Source: Erythrobacter longus
Lineage (GTDB): Bacteria > Pseudomonadota > Alphaproteobacteria > Sphingomonadales > Sphingomonadaceae
NCBI RefSeq assembly: GCF_000715015.1
Contig: NZ_JMIW01000003.1
Span: 186,001-250,000, forward strand
Direction of reading: 5' to 3'
DNA length: 64,000 nt
Below are positions 9,021 to 20,170 of the stretch, piece after piece (positions within the stretch are counted from its first letter, which is position 1; each line of letters starts with the position of its first letter). The notes under the pieces are model-generated. The model had not been told where the DNA came from, did no database searches, and was given only the letters and a program-made list of their open reading frames with translations. The position numbers and the translations under genes were made by a program.

Positions 9021-10045
9021 GCGCGGATATCCACCCATTGAATGCCGCACCCGAAGCTGAGCCGGTCGCGACCACGGACGCACCTATTTCCGGTGAGCGC
9101 AGCGTCTATCTTGAGGCGTATCTTGCCCCGTTTCAACGCTGGCTTGAACAAGACACTGTGACCGAAATCATGGTCAATCAGCCCGGCGAGGTTTGGGTTG
9201 AGGATGCGCGCGATCCTGGCATGAAGAAGGTCGTCATCCCTGAAATCGATGACCGTCTCATTCAGCGGCTTGCGGAGCAAGTCGCGCGGGTCAGCCACCA
9301 GGGTATTAACCGCGAACACCCGCTTTTGGGTGCGACGTTGCCCGATGGCGCGCGCATTCAGTTTTGTGGGCCGCCTGCAAGCCGCAAGCATTGGGTGATG
9401 GCTATTCGCCGCCACCGCAGGCTTGATTTGCCATTGGATGCGTATGACGCGGGGCCTCTCGCGGGCGAGCAAGCGGTCACCATGCCCGATCCCAGCCGGG
9501 AGCCGATCGCTTACCTGCGCACGGCCATTCAAAACCGCCGAACGATCCTGATTTCGGGCGGGACAAGCACGGGCAAGACCACATTCCTTAACGCGATGAT
9601 GGGAGAAATCCCCCGCGAAGAGCGCGTAGTCATGGTCGAGGATACGCCTGAACTCAAATTCCCGGGCGAAAACTCGGTCGGTCTTGTCGCGGTCAAAGGT
9701 GAACTTGGCGAGGCCAAGGTGACGCCTAATGAGCTGTTGCAGGCTGCGCTTCGCCTTCGCCCGGACCGCATCGTATTGGGCGAACTTCGCGGCGCAGAAA
9801 GCGTCTCGTTTCTTCGGGCGATCAACACTGGCCACCCAGGCAGTTTTTCCACGATCCACGCCAACTCCCTGCGGGGCGCGCTTGAGCAATTGTCGCTTAT
9901 GGTGATGCAAACCGGCATTGGGCTGACCCGTCAGGACACGATTGAATATGCCGCAAGCGTCATTGACGTGATCGTTCAACTTGGGCGTGATGGAGCAGGC
10001 AAACGCGGGATTACGGCGATTGCGGACAGCAAATCGCTCCTTTGA
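9017..10045 (+). CDS. virB11: VirB11 hexameric traffic ATPase
   Basis: The 342-residue product is a complete VirB11/PilT-type ATPase. Walker A is SGGTSTGKTT (about residues 179-188), the Asp box is VMVEDTPEL, and the His box is GHPGSFSTIHANS. VirB11 powers pilus assembly and substrate gating together with VirB4. It is the last gene of the operon, overlapping virB10 by four bases. No VirD4 coupling protein follows; the next gene is ppk. Length and motifs are all normal. Confidence 0.95.
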   Translation: MSADIHPLNAAPEAEPVATTDAPISGERSVYLEAYLAPFQRWLEQDTVTEIMVNQPGEVWVEDARDPGMKKVVIPEIDDRLIQRLAEQVARVSHQGINREHPLLGATLPDGARIQFCGPPASRKHWVMAIRRHRRLDLPLDAYDAGPLAGEQAVTMPDPSREPIAYLRTAIQNRRTILISGGTSTGKTTFLNAMMGEIPREERVVMVEDTPELKFPGENSVGLVAVKGELGEAKVTPNELLQAALRLRPDRIVLGELRGAESVSFLRAINTGHPGSFSTIHANSLRGALEQLSLMVMQTGIGLTRQDTIEYAASVIDVIVQLGRDGAGKRGITAIADSKSLL

Positions 10046-10119
10046 AATGCGCCCGGCAATCTCCATTTGGAAAGCCGTTGGCAGGTAGACAGGTACGCAC
10101 ATAGGCAGGCAGGTTCCAG

Positions 10120-12357
10120 ATGAGCAGCCCGAACATCGTTGAGACAGCAAATGGCGAACAAAGCGCGCAGCCCGCTGTCTCGGCCGCGTCCCCGCCATCT
10201 GTGCCCCAGCCTTTCTCCGTCCCGGAAAGCGATCGTTACTTCAATCGCGAGCTTTCATGGTTGGCCTTTAACGAACGCGTACTCGCCGAAGCGTTCAATC
10301 AACGTTATCCGCTGCTTGAGCGTTTGCGCTTTCTCTCCATATCGGGGAGCAATCTGGACGAGTTTATGATGATCCGTGTGGCGGGCCTTGTGGGGCAAGC
10401 CCAACGCGGAATTGACAAGCCCGCGATCGATGGCCGCTCGCCCACTCAGCAATTGACCGCGATCAGGGAGAAGCTCGCCTCTATTTCTTCGCGGCAGCAA
10501 GACATTTGGCTCGATCTCAATACCGCTCTTGCAGAGGCCGGTATCCATATCGCAGATGAGAAACGGGTGGAACCGGCGGCTCATGCGTGGCTTGAGGCGT
10601 TCTTTCGGGATGAAATTCTGCCGATCATAACGCCGCAAGCGCTCGATCCTGCGCATCCGTTCCCTTTCGTTCACAACGAAGGGATGGGGCTGCTGTTTAC
10701 GCTCACGCGCGAGGCAGATCGCGAACAGATTATCGAGATGATCCTCATCCCCTCAGCGCTCCCTCGCTTCGTGCGTGTGCCCGGCGATATCGCTGGGGCA
10801 GGGGAGGCCGTTTACATCTCTATCGCCAGCCTCATCCAGCGCTATGCAAGGAAGCTCTTCCCCGGATTTACTATCGAGGGCGATGGCCTGTTCCGGGTCC
10901 TGCGCGACAGCGATATTGAAATCGAGGAAGAGGCAGAGGACCTTGTACGCACCTTCCGCAGCGCCATCCAGCGCCGTCGGCGAGGCCAGGTGATCCAGCT
11001 CGAGATTGAAGAGGACTTTGACCCCAAGGCCGAAGAAATCCTGCTTGAACAATTGGGCGTGCACGAAGCCGCGGTCATCAAGACCGATGGCATGATTGGT
11101 ATCGATGGCCTTGCGGAAATCGTTGAAGAAGACCGTCCGGATTTGAAATTCGATGCCTATTCGCCGCGCTATCCAGAGCGCGTGAGAGAGCACGACGGAG
11201 ACGTCTTTTCCGCCATTCGCGAGAAAGATATGATCGTCCACCACCCGTATGAAAGCTTTGAGGTGGTAGTCGATTTTATCCGTCAGGCTGCGGTCGATCC
11301 CGATGTTGTGGCGATCAAACAGACGCTTTATCGCGCAGGCTCCCAGTCGGCAGTGATCAATGCTCTGATCGAAGCGGCTGAAAACGGTAAATCTGTGACA
11401 GCTGTGGTTGAGCTTAAGGCTCGCTTTGATGAGGAGCAGAACCTCAAGTGGGCGACCAAGCTGGAACGCGCCGGTGTGCAGGTGATCTATGGTTTTACCG
11501 ATTGGAAAACCCACGCGAAGATATCCATGGTGGTGCGGCGCGAGGACAAGGGATTTCGCACCTATTGCCACTTTGGCACTGGCAATTATCACCCTGTCAC
11601 CGCCAAGATTTACACTGATATGAGCTTCTTTACCGCGGATCCCAAATTGGGCCGGGATGCTGCGAAGATGATGAATTTCGTAACCGGCTATGTTGAACCA
11701 GCAGGCCTTGAGCGCATCGCTCTTGCCCCGCTTAACCTGCGTGAAAGAATCCTTGAAAGGATCGATGCCGAAATCGCGAACGCGCAAGAAGGCAAGCCTG
11801 CGGCGATTTGGTTCAAGTGCAATCAGATCACCGACAAGGGCATGATCGACCGTCTCTATGCGGCGAGCGATGCCGGGGTTAGCGTGGAATTGGTGGTGCG
11901 TGGTATTTGCTGTCTCAAGCCGGGCGTGCCGGGCCTTTCTGAAAACATCCGGGTCAAATCGATCATCGGCCGCTTTTTGGAGCACAGCCGCATTTATGCC
12001 TTTGCCAACGGTAAGCCGATGCCCAGCCCCGGCGCCTTGGTCTATATCGCTTCTGCAGATCTCATGGAACGCAACCTTGATCGCCGGGTGGAAACGCTGA
12101 TCCCGATCCTTAACCGCACGGTGCATGATCAGGTTCTGCAACAGGTCTTGCTCGCCAATATGCTCGATGTGGAGCAAAGCTGGTGGCTTCATTCAGATGG
12201 CAGTTATGCACGGGTCGATCAGGCCCCTGAAGGTGACAGCAAGCCCTTTAACTGCCACAGATATTTTATGACTAACCCTTCCCTTTCAGGTCGCGGCGGC
12301 GCGTTAGAAGCGGGCGGGGTGCCCAAACTTTCGTTACGCAAAGGGCGCGCTGGGTGA
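10120..12357 (+). CDS. ppk: Polyphosphate kinase
   Basis: The 745-residue product is a full-length PPK1. The N-terminal domain begins at about residue 35 (YFNRELSWLAFNERVL), and the C-terminal domain carries the autophosphorylated His in DWKTHAKI (His465) and a second conserved His in EHSRIYAF (about 622). It reversibly transfers the gamma phosphate of ATP to polyphosphate chains. It overlaps ppx (GTGA at 12354-12357), so synthesis and breakdown enzymes are co-translated. The start is the ATG at 10120; the 74 bases upstream contain no obvious terminator after virB11. Confidence 0.96.
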   Translation: MSSPNIVETANGEQSAQPAVSAASPPSVPQPFSVPESDRYFNRELSWLAFNERVLAEAFNQRYPLLERLRFLSISGSNLDEFMMIRVAGLVGQAQRGIDKPAIDGRSPTQQLTAIREKLASISSRQQDIWLDLNTALAEAGIHIADEKRVEPAAHAWLEAFFRDEILPIITPQALDPAHPFPFVHNEGMGLLFTLTREADREQIIEMILIPSALPRFVRVPGDIAGAGEAVYISIASLIQRYARKLFPGFTIEGDGLFRVLRDSDIEIEEEAEDLVRTFRSAIQRRRRGQVIQLEIEEDFDPKAEEILLEQLGVHEAAVIKTDGMIGIDGLAEIVEEDRPDLKFDAYSPRYPERVREHDGDVFSAIREKDMIVHHPYESFEVVVDFIRQAAVDPDVVAIKQTLYRAGSQSAVINALIEAAENGKSVTAVVELKARFDEEQNLKWATKLERAGVQVIYGFTDWKTHAKISMVVRREDKGFRTYCHFGTGNYHPVTAKIYTDMSFFTADPKLGRDAAKMMNFVTGYVEPAGLERIALAPLNLRERILERIDAEIANAQEGKPAAIWFKCNQITDKGMIDRLYAASDAGVSVELVVRGICCLKPGVPGLSENIRVKSIIGRFLEHSRIYAFANGKPMPSPGALVYIASADLMERNLDRRVETLIPILNRTVHDQVLQQVLLANMLDVEQSWWLHSDGSYARVDQAPEGDSKPFNCHRYFMTNPSLSGRGGALEAGGVPKLSLRKGRAG

Positions 12358-13904
12358 GCTCGGCGAAGCGCCGGGCTGGTCGCGACGGCACGTTCTCGGG
12401 AAATACGCCGGGCCGTGCAATCATTGATATCGGCTCCAACACAGTTCGCCTGATGATCTATGGCGGCTCCATGCGTGCGCCCACCGTGCTGCTTAACGAA
12501 AAGGTGACGGCCAAGCTTGGGCGAGACATCGCAAGCGAAGGTGTGCTTGCAGACGAAGCGATCGACCTTTCGATGCGCGGGCTCAAACGGTTCGCGCTGC
12601 TTTTGGAAGACTTGAAAGTTGAGCACGTCGACACGGTCGCCACTGCTGCTGTGCGCGAGGCCAGCAATGGCAAGAAATTCATACGCCAGCTGAAAAAGCT
12701 TGGGTTTGATCCACGGATTGTCTCTGGCGAAGAAGAGGCCTGTTTGAGCGCCAATGGCATCATCGGCGCATTTCCCGGCGCGCGCGGTACAGTTGCCGAT
12801 TTGGGCGGGGGAAGCCTTGAGCTTGTTCGGATTGGCGACGAGGGCGTGCGCGATCCGGTCTCCTTGCCGCTTGGCACTTTGCGCTTGCCCGATTATCGCG
12901 GGAACTCGCGCAGTGATATGCGAAACGCGCTTGAAAAAGCTCTCAAGAAAGGCGCGCCTGATATCGTCAAGGGTGAACCTCTTTACCTTGTCGGCGGCAC
13001 GCTTCGCACCATGGCCGTTTATGTCATGCAAGAGGAAGGCCACCCGCTCTCTGACCCGCATGGCTTTGAGCTTGATCCCAAGCAGGCCAAGCGCTTTTTG
13101 GGCAAGGCGCTTGCCAATGAGACGATGGAAAGCCTCAAGATGCGCGAGCGGATTTCGACGATGCGTGCAGAAAAGCTGCCTGACGCGTCCGTCTTGGCAG
13201 AGGCGATGCTTTCGCGGTTTGAGCCTAGCCGGATCATCTTTTCCTCCTGGGGAATTCGCGAAGGCCTGCTCTACTCCTCGCTGCCCGAGCACACGCAGGC
13301 GCGCGACCCGCTGCTGGCCGGCATTTCGGTTTTCGCAGCACAGCGCGGCGCGCCTACGATTTTGGCGACGCGTATCGCCGGGTGGACGGTGGATGCTGCG
13401 CCCTCGCGTGTTCTTGGCAGCAAGAGCCATGGCAGCGAGAGGCTTCGCATGGCTGCAACCATGCTGGCGCTTGCATCGATGCAGATCGAACCCAATATCC
13501 GCGTGCCCCACGCCATCGACTGGGCTTTGCACAAACGCTGGATCGCGCTTGACAGCAAGGAGCGCGCCATGCTCGCAGCGGCCATTGCTGCCAACGGCAA
13601 TGTGCTCGAATTGCCCAGCGAAGTGACCGCTTTGGCAAGCGAGGAAGCGCTTGAAGAAGCGGTGTGTTGGGGCCTTGCTGTGCGGCTGGCACGGCGGCTT
13701 GGCGCAGGATCGCGAAGATCGCTGCAGGAAAGCCGGTTGAGCGTTCAGGACGGCACGCTCACCATGCGATTGGCGCAGAGCCAGGCGGCGCTGTTTGGCT
13801 TCTCGACCGAGAAGGACATCAAGCTGCTCGCCGGGCGGCTTGGCCTTGATTGGATCGTCGAAGTCGTCGCCGATGACGAAATTCGTAAAGCCAAGAGCCG
13901 TTAA
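12354..13904 (+). CDS. ppx: Exopolyphosphatase (Ppx/GppA family)
   Basis: The 516-residue product starts with GTG inside the ppk stop. The sugar-kinase/HSP70-like phosphatase fold shows IIDIGSNTVRLMIY (about residues 23-36), the catalytic Glu region SGEEEACLSANG, and the phosphate-binding loop ADLGGGSLELV. The C-terminal HD-like helical part is present, giving normal family length. It removes terminal phosphates from polyphosphate or hydrolyses pppGpp. Pairing with ppk favours the exopolyphosphatase role. Its 3' end overlaps the convergent transporter gene by four bases. Confidence 0.93.
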   Translation: MSSAKRRAGRDGTFSGNTPGRAIIDIGSNTVRLMIYGGSMRAPTVLLNEKVTAKLGRDIASEGVLADEAIDLSMRGLKRFALLLEDLKVEHVDTVATAAVREASNGKKFIRQLKKLGFDPRIVSGEEEACLSANGIIGAFPGARGTVADLGGGSLELVRIGDEGVRDPVSLPLGTLRLPDYRGNSRSDMRNALEKALKKGAPDIVKGEPLYLVGGTLRTMAVYVMQEEGHPLSDPHGFELDPKQAKRFLGKALANETMESLKMRERISTMRAEKLPDASVLAEAMLSRFEPSRIIFSSWGIREGLLYSSLPEHTQARDPLLAGISVFAAQRGAPTILATRIAGWTVDAAPSRVLGSKSHGSERLRMAATMLALASMQIEPNIRVPHAIDWALHKRWIALDSKERAMLAAAIAANGNVLELPSEVTALASEEALEEAVCWGLAVRLARRLGAGSRRSLQESRLSVQDGTLTMRLAQSQAALFGFSTEKDIKLLAGRLGLDWIVEVVADDEIRKAKSR

Positions 13905-14791
13905 GCCTTCTTGGTTGAGAAAGGTGAGAAATCGGTGTCTGTGTCGAACAGATCAACGCCTTCAGCCTTCTTCAGCTTGCCCACCACGAAATAGGTTACC
14001 GGCGTCAAAGCAGCTTCCCAAAAGACCTTCAACAGCCAATTGGTGATCATCACCGTGACGACCAATTCGGTGCTCCAGATCCCGTAGAACGCAAGCGGGT
14101 AAAAGATCAGGCTGTCGACACCCTGACCCACAACGGTCGACCCAATCGTGCGGGTCCAAAGCGCCTTGCCTTTGGTCCAGACCTTCATATTGGCCATCAC
14201 ATAGGAATTGACGAATTCGCCCGCCCAAAAGGCGATGATGGAGGCGGCCACAATGCGCCATGCATTGCCAAAGACCGAGACATAGGTTTCCTGACAAATC
14301 TGGCCCAAGGGCACATCACCGCCGCCGCGCGCGGTCAATGGGCCTTGCCCGTCAAAGCCGCTCGCCGCGCACCGCCAGTCATCAAACGGGGGCAGGGCCA
14401 CCACGACATAGCTCATAAACGCCAGGAACAGCATCGCGGCAAACCCGGTCCAGATGACCCGGCGCGCTCGTGCAAAGCCGTAAATTTCGGTCAGGACGTC
14501 GCCGATCACATAGCCCAGTGGGAAGAACAGGATCCCCGCGCCATAGACAAATACGCCATCGGACGCAGGCCACAACCCATCGGGCCAAAACGGCACTTCG
14601 ACAAAGGTCGTCTTCGCAGCGCCAATGATGTTCGACAGCAAGAGGATCGCCACAAAGGCCGCCATGACAAAGTCATAGTATTTGAACGTCACCGGCGCGT
14701 GGCTGGTCGCCTGTATCCCGTCATAAGGATCGGTGTCGAATGCAGCGCCCCTGTCTAGGCTTTGATCCGAAGAGGTTTGGTCTTTTTCCAT
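13901..14791 (-). CDS. Queuosine precursor transporter, YhhQ/VUT family
   Basis: The 296-residue product is a VUT (DUF165) family membrane protein with about six hydrophobic segments starting at YYDFVMAAFVAILLLSNI (about residues 37-55). Family hallmarks include FPLGYVIGDVLTEIYGF and FWAGEFVNSYVMANMK. Members import queuosine precursors (preQ0/preQ1) for tRNA modification. An extra hydrophilic insert with two Cys (about residues 138-165) lies between membrane segments. It is convergent with ppx (four-base overlap) and upstream of the divergent tRNA gene. Confidence 0.85.
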   Translation of the reverse strand: MEKDQTSSDQSLDRGAAFDTDPYDGIQATSHAPVTFKYYDFVMAAFVAILLLSNIIGAAKTTFVEVPFWPDGLWPASDGVFVYGAGILFFPLGYVIGDVLTEIYGFARARRVIWTGFAAMLFLAFMSYVVVALPPFDDWRCAASGFDGQGPLTARGGGDVPLGQICQETYVSVFGNAWRIVAASIIAFWAGEFVNSYVMANMKVWTKGKALWTRTIGSTVVGQGVDSLIFYPLAFYGIWSTELVVTVMITNWLLKVFWEAALTPVTYFVVGKLKKAEGVDLFDTDTDFSPFSTKKA

Positions 14792-14863
14792 TGCTCAGCC
14801 GTTAGCGCGATTTGAAACTGACGCAAAGCACGCTATGGGGCGCCCTATTGGCACAAACGATGC

Positions 14864-14940
14864 GCGCCCTTAGCTCAGTTGGATAGAGCACGGGATTTCT
14901 AATCCTGAGGCCGCAGGTTCGAATCCTGCAGGGCGCGCCA
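14864..14940 (+). tRNA. tRNA-Arg (anticodon TCT)
   Basis: The acceptor stem GCGCCCT pairs with AGGGCGC, followed by discriminator G and encoded CCA. The D arm (AGCTCAGTTGGATAGAGC), the anticodon loop TTTCTAA with TCT at positions 34-36, and the T arm with GGTTCGAATCC are all present. It reads AGA codons. Confidence 0.97.
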
Positions 14941-15112
14941 CCTCTTTTTTCCTTGCTGCAATTTCCTCCCCCTGAAATGCGTTCAGGGTTCGGAGCATCT
15001 GCGGGCGGGCGGTCGCCCTTGCGAACTCTTGCGAGTTCGAAACTGGGCGTTCCTTGCGTGCCAAGCCCCTTAAAGCCACAACCCTTTCTATTCCCGCGAT
15101 TAAACGCAAGTT

Positions 15113-15130
15113 TTGACACACTTGACACAC
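15113..15130 (+). repeat. Doubled TTGACACAC motif, copy 1
   Basis: Two head-to-tail TTGACACAC units are followed by TGT. The same doubled motif recurs in inverse orientation at 63902-63919, in another gene-free stretch. Confidence 0.85.
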
Positions 15131-15287
15131 TGTTCAAGGCAAGAAATCGGTTCGATTGAAAACGCGGGTTTTGATCGGGAAAAGCGATTAAACCTGGGCG
15201 AGGACAAGCAAGCATTCTCATGCGTTAGCAAGCGCTCTTGCAGTAGGAAATGGCGAGTAAGGCCCAGCACCTCTGATTTGCGGGTAA

Positions 15288-15344
15288 GGCCCACACTTCC
15301 CCCCGAAGTGTGGGCCAGGCGCCGGAAGGGTGCACCCCCTTCCG
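15288..15344. other. Two adjacent perfect hairpins
   Basis: Stem 1 pairs GGCCCACACTTC (15288-15299) with GAAGTGTGGGCC (15305-15316). Stem 2 pairs CGGAAGGG (15323-15330) with CCCTTCCG (15337-15344). They could be part of a structured RNA or a dispersed palindromic repeat. Confidence 0.7.
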
Positions 15345-15453
15345 CTCGGGTCGCCTTCTTTTGCCCCCGCGTATGCTCCCCCCGCTATGCGTGACGGCGT
15401 TTGCATGACGTCGTAAGCATGGGGGTGATTTAGGCAGGGTCGTTCTTTGGGTA

Positions 15454-15469
15454 TGTGATGAGCATCACT
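15454..15469. promoter_or_regulatory. Candidate Crp/Fnr-type operator
   Basis: TGTGAT, four bases, ATCACT closely resembles the Crp consensus TGTGA-N6-TCACA. It lies about 110 bases before the chosen start of a Crp/Fnr-family gene, so autoregulation is plausible. Confidence 0.5.
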
Positions 15470-15579
15470 ATTCAGCCTAAAATTTTTAAGCCAAGGTGCT
15501 TGATACTTTCGAAATCCGCCTCTCAGGGGTAACGCTTGAGAGTGCGGATTTGGTTGTGGTGCTTGGGGGAAACGCAAAT

Positions 15580-16278
15580 ATGGATACGGCCAAAACCATC
15601 ATTGATACGCTCGCACCCGACAGCCTCCTGCGCGCGCTTTCGCCTGAGCAGTTGGAGCGCTTGCTTGCCAAATCGACCCGCCGCTCGTTGAAGAAAGGCG
15701 ATGTCCTTATCAACCAGGGCGATGAGGATGGCGATTTTGCGGTCTATCTTTTATCGGGCGCGCTCAAGATCAGTTTTGTGAGCGCAGGCGGTCGCGAGAT
15801 TATTCTGAACTACAGCGCGCCTAACGAACTCGTCGGCGAAATTGCTCTTCTGGACAGCGGCCCGCGCACAGCATCGGTCACAGCGGTTGTCCCGTCCGAG
15901 GCGTTGTTATTGCCAACCAGCACGTTTCTGGAAACCGTCTCGACCAGCCCCGCCTCGGTTGTGGGGGTCATGCGCGAACTTGCCCGGCGGGTGCGGCAAT
16001 TGAACCTTGTGGTGGAAAGCGACCGGACGTTCTCCATGGGACCACGGCTTGCGCGCGCGCTGGTGCGCCTTGTCGATCAAAACCGCGATGATGGACAGCT
16101 TATCTACAACCCAAGTCAGAACGATCTGGGAGCTTTTGCAGGGTTGGCGCGCGAAAATGTCAGCCGCCTGCTGTCCGAATGGGAAAGCCAGGGGATCATC
16201 GCACGCGAGGGTCGCGCATTGCTGGTTCGCGATGCGGAGTATCTCGAACTGCTCGCCGAATTTGGCGACGATATTTGA
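15580..16278 (+). CDS. Crp/Fnr-family transcriptional regulator
   Basis: The 232-residue product has an N-terminal cyclic-nucleotide-binding-type beta barrel (about residues 15-130, including GELVGEIALLDSGPRTASV-like signature GEIALLDSGPRTAS) and a C-terminal winged helix with LARENVSRLLSEWESQGII (about 190-210). There is no N-terminal cysteine cluster, so it is more like Crp than Fnr. An upstream GTG at 15496 is in frame, but the ATG at 15580 has GGGGGAAA before it and gives the usual family length. The ligand is unknown; a Crp-like palindrome lies upstream. Confidence 0.85.
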   Translation: MDTAKTIIDTLAPDSLLRALSPEQLERLLAKSTRRSLKKGDVLINQGDEDGDFAVYLLSGALKISFVSAGGREIILNYSAPNELVGEIALLDSGPRTASVTAVVPSEALLLPTSTFLETVSTSPASVVGVMRELARRVRQLNLVVESDRTFSMGPRLARALVRLVDQNRDDGQLIYNPSQNDLGAFAGLARENVSRLLSEWESQGIIAREGRALLVRDAEYLELLAEFGDDI

Positions 16279-16300
16279 TCCCGTTTCGGGGGCAAGAGCC

Positions 16301-18221
<1,921 letters not shown>

Positions 18222-18328
18222 TATCGTGTGCTCCCATGGATTTGTCTTGGGAACGATCAATAGTCGCAAGAAGGCTTGCGGGGGAAGGTCTGAATTTGGC
18301 TTTGCGATAGAAGCTTAGGGTCCTGAGC

Positions 18329-20170
18329 CTAAGGCGCGCGCACTTCGTCAAGGAAGCCGTTCACCTGGCTGCGCAGAGTTGCTGCCTGCTGTTGGAGCGC
18401 GGTCGCGCTGGAGAGCACCTGACTTGCAGCATTGCCCGTGGATGCGGAAAGCTCTTGCACTTCCTTAATATGCTCAGAGACTTCTGCGGTTCCGCGCGCG
18501 GCCATATCGATGCTGCGCGCAAGGTCCTGGCCAGCATAGCTTTGCTGATTGACCGCGCCTGCCATTTCGACGGCCACGCGTTCAAGCCCTTCCACTTCTA
18601 TGGCAATCGAACGCAAAGCCGCAACGCTGGCCCCGGTGGTCTCCTGCATCTCGCGGATCTGTTTAGCCACCTTTTCCGTGGCCCGGCTGGTCTGCATCGC
18701 GAGCTCTTTCACCTCGCTTGCGACCACGGCAAAGCCGCGTCCCGCCTCGCCGCCGCGTGCCGCTTCGATAGAGGCGTTCAATGCAAGCAGATTGGTGCGC
18801 TGCGCAATGGTCTGGATAAGCTCGACAATTTGCCCGACCTGCTGCGCGCTTGCCGCCAGTTTGGCGATGGTCTCATCTGCTTCTTGGGTCGATGCGGAGG
18901 CCTTGCGTGCGAGCTGCGCGGAAGATTCAGCCTGCCGACTGACTTCGCCAATGGATACCGCAAACTCATCAGATGCCGACGCTGCCGCTGTTGCTCCGAA
19001 ATTGGCGTCCTGCATTGCGGAGGAAACCTCGCTTGTGCGGGTTGATGTTTGCTGTGCTCTTGCCGCCATTGAGGTTGCGGTTGTTTGCAGCTGGCTGGAT
19101 GCGGCGGCGACTTCACCAACGACATCGCCGATCTTGCGTTCAAAAGAATCGGCGATTTTGCGCAAGGTCTGCTCTCGCTCGGTCCTTGCTGCTTCGCGCT
19201 CTTGCTGGACGCGGGCTTGTTCTTCAAGCTGTTCGCGCGCCTTTTGCGAGCGCTCAAGGCTCAGCCGTTCGAGCCTGATGGCTGCCCGTTGGAAAACCAT
19301 CACGGCGCGGGTCATCTGGCCAATTTCATCAGCGCGGTTGCCGTGCTCGAATTTCTCGATCTGTTCGCCCGATGAAAGGCGCGTCATCACATTGGCGAGC
19401 CCGGACAATGCAGCGCTTACGTGCCGGTCAAAGAATCGCTGCGCCATCAAGGTCAGGGCAAGAAGTATGATGACAATCGCGATCCAGAAAGCGAGGACAC
19501 TCGTCATCAAGGAACTGTTGAACGATGCCGTTTGCAGGGCATCCGCTTCAAGCTGTTTGGCAAGCGCTTGGGCTGTATCCAAATCGAATGAACCCATTTC
19601 AGCAGAGCTTATGCCAAGTGTGCTCGCACCAATTGCGCGCGAACGTATGATGGTATCACCAAGGTCTTCGCGCAGCTTCGATACCGAAGTGGTGAGTTGC
19701 GCAATTTGAGCGGAGTTTGCGTCTGATTGGCGCTCAATCTTTTGGCCCTGAGCCGTTTGATTTCGCGTCGTCGATTGCAATTCACCAAGCGATACCAGCG
19801 CGCTATCAAGCCGTGACAGAGCCACTGCGCCAGTCGTTGGATCGCCTGCTTTGACAAGATTATTTATCTGATGCTCGGCCTCGGTCAGGTCGGCCACAAC
19901 ACGCTCCGCCAAAAAGGCGCTCCGATGCGAGTTGGTTGTCTGCTGCGTTTGCTTGTTGAGCTCAACAAAAGCGAAAATGAAAACGACACCGCCGAGAAGC
20001 GCAAGCGCCAAATTGACGCTGAAAAACAATGTGATTTTGCGACCAATGGAGAGACCTTTGAGCCATTCCAGGACACCTCCTTCACCTGTTTGCAGGCCGC
20101 CGTCTGCTCGCTTTGGATCGGCTGCCCGGCTGGCCTCAAGGTCAATTGCGATTTCTTGCAATGCGCTCAT
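18329..20170 (-). CDS. Methyl-accepting chemotaxis protein
   Basis: The 613-residue product has membrane segments at about residues 45-70 and 217-240 with a mostly helical periplasmic domain between them, a HAMP domain (about 240-300), and a long coiled cytoplasmic signalling domain whose tip is [19 protein letters not shown]. There is no C-terminal CheR/CheB tethering pentapeptide. It senses an unknown signal and controls CheA through CheW. It overlaps the end of the GGDEF/EAL gene by four bases and lies at the end of the che block, so it is probably co-transcribed. Confidence 0.93.
   Translation of the reverse strand: MSALQEIAIDLEASRAADPKRADGGLQTGEGGVLEWLKGLSIGRKITLFFSVNLALALLGGVVFIFAFVELNKQTQQTTNSHRSAFLAERVVADLTEAEHQINNLVKAGDPTTGAVALSRLDSALVSLGELQSTTRNQTAQGQKIERQSDANSAQIAQLTTSVSKLREDLGDTIIRSRAIGASTLGISSAEMGSFDLDTAQALAKQLEADALQTASFNSSLMTSVLAFWIAIVIILLALTLMAQRFFDRHVSAALSGLANVMTRLSSGEQIEKFEHGNRADEIGQMTRAVMVFQRAAIRLERLSLERSQKAREQLEEQARVQQEREAARTEREQTLRKIADSFERKIGDVVGEVAAASSQLQTTATSMAARAQQTSTRTSEVSSAMQDANFGATAAASASDEFAVSIGEVSRQAESSAQLARKASASTQEADETIAKLAASAQQVGQIVELIQTIAQRTNLLALNASIEAARGGEAGRGFAVVASEVKELAMQTSRATEKVAKQIREMQETTGASVAALRSIAIEVEGLERVAVEMAGAVNQQSYAGQDLARSIDMAARGTAEVSEHIKEVQELSASTGNAASQVLSSATALQQQAATLRSQVNGFLDEVRAP

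Larger units (their letters stand above)
14941..15579. other. Gene-free stretch of about 640 bp with two strong hairpins
   Basis: No reading frame here is convincing. It holds a doubled TTGACACAC (15113-15130), a perfect 12-bp stem with 5-nt loop (15288-15316), a perfect 8-bp stem with 6-nt loop (15323-15344) and a Crp-like palindrome (15454-15469). The two hairpins lack a clear T tract, so they are not simple terminators. Confidence 0.6.

Noticed and set aside
8684-10198. 504-codon open frame on the minus strand across virB10 and virB11
   Set aside because: It is antisense to two well-supported genes, has no domain, and arises from high-GC codon bias.
10753-12192. 479-codon open frame on the minus strand within ppk
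   Set aside because: It is a shadow of ppk.
12219-13532. 437-codon open frame on the minus strand within ppx
   Set aside because: It is antisense to ppx and shows no recognisable protein features.
15496-15579. GTG at 15496 as start of the Crp/Fnr gene
   Set aside because: It would add 28 residues not expected in this family; the ATG at 15580 has a better ribosome site.
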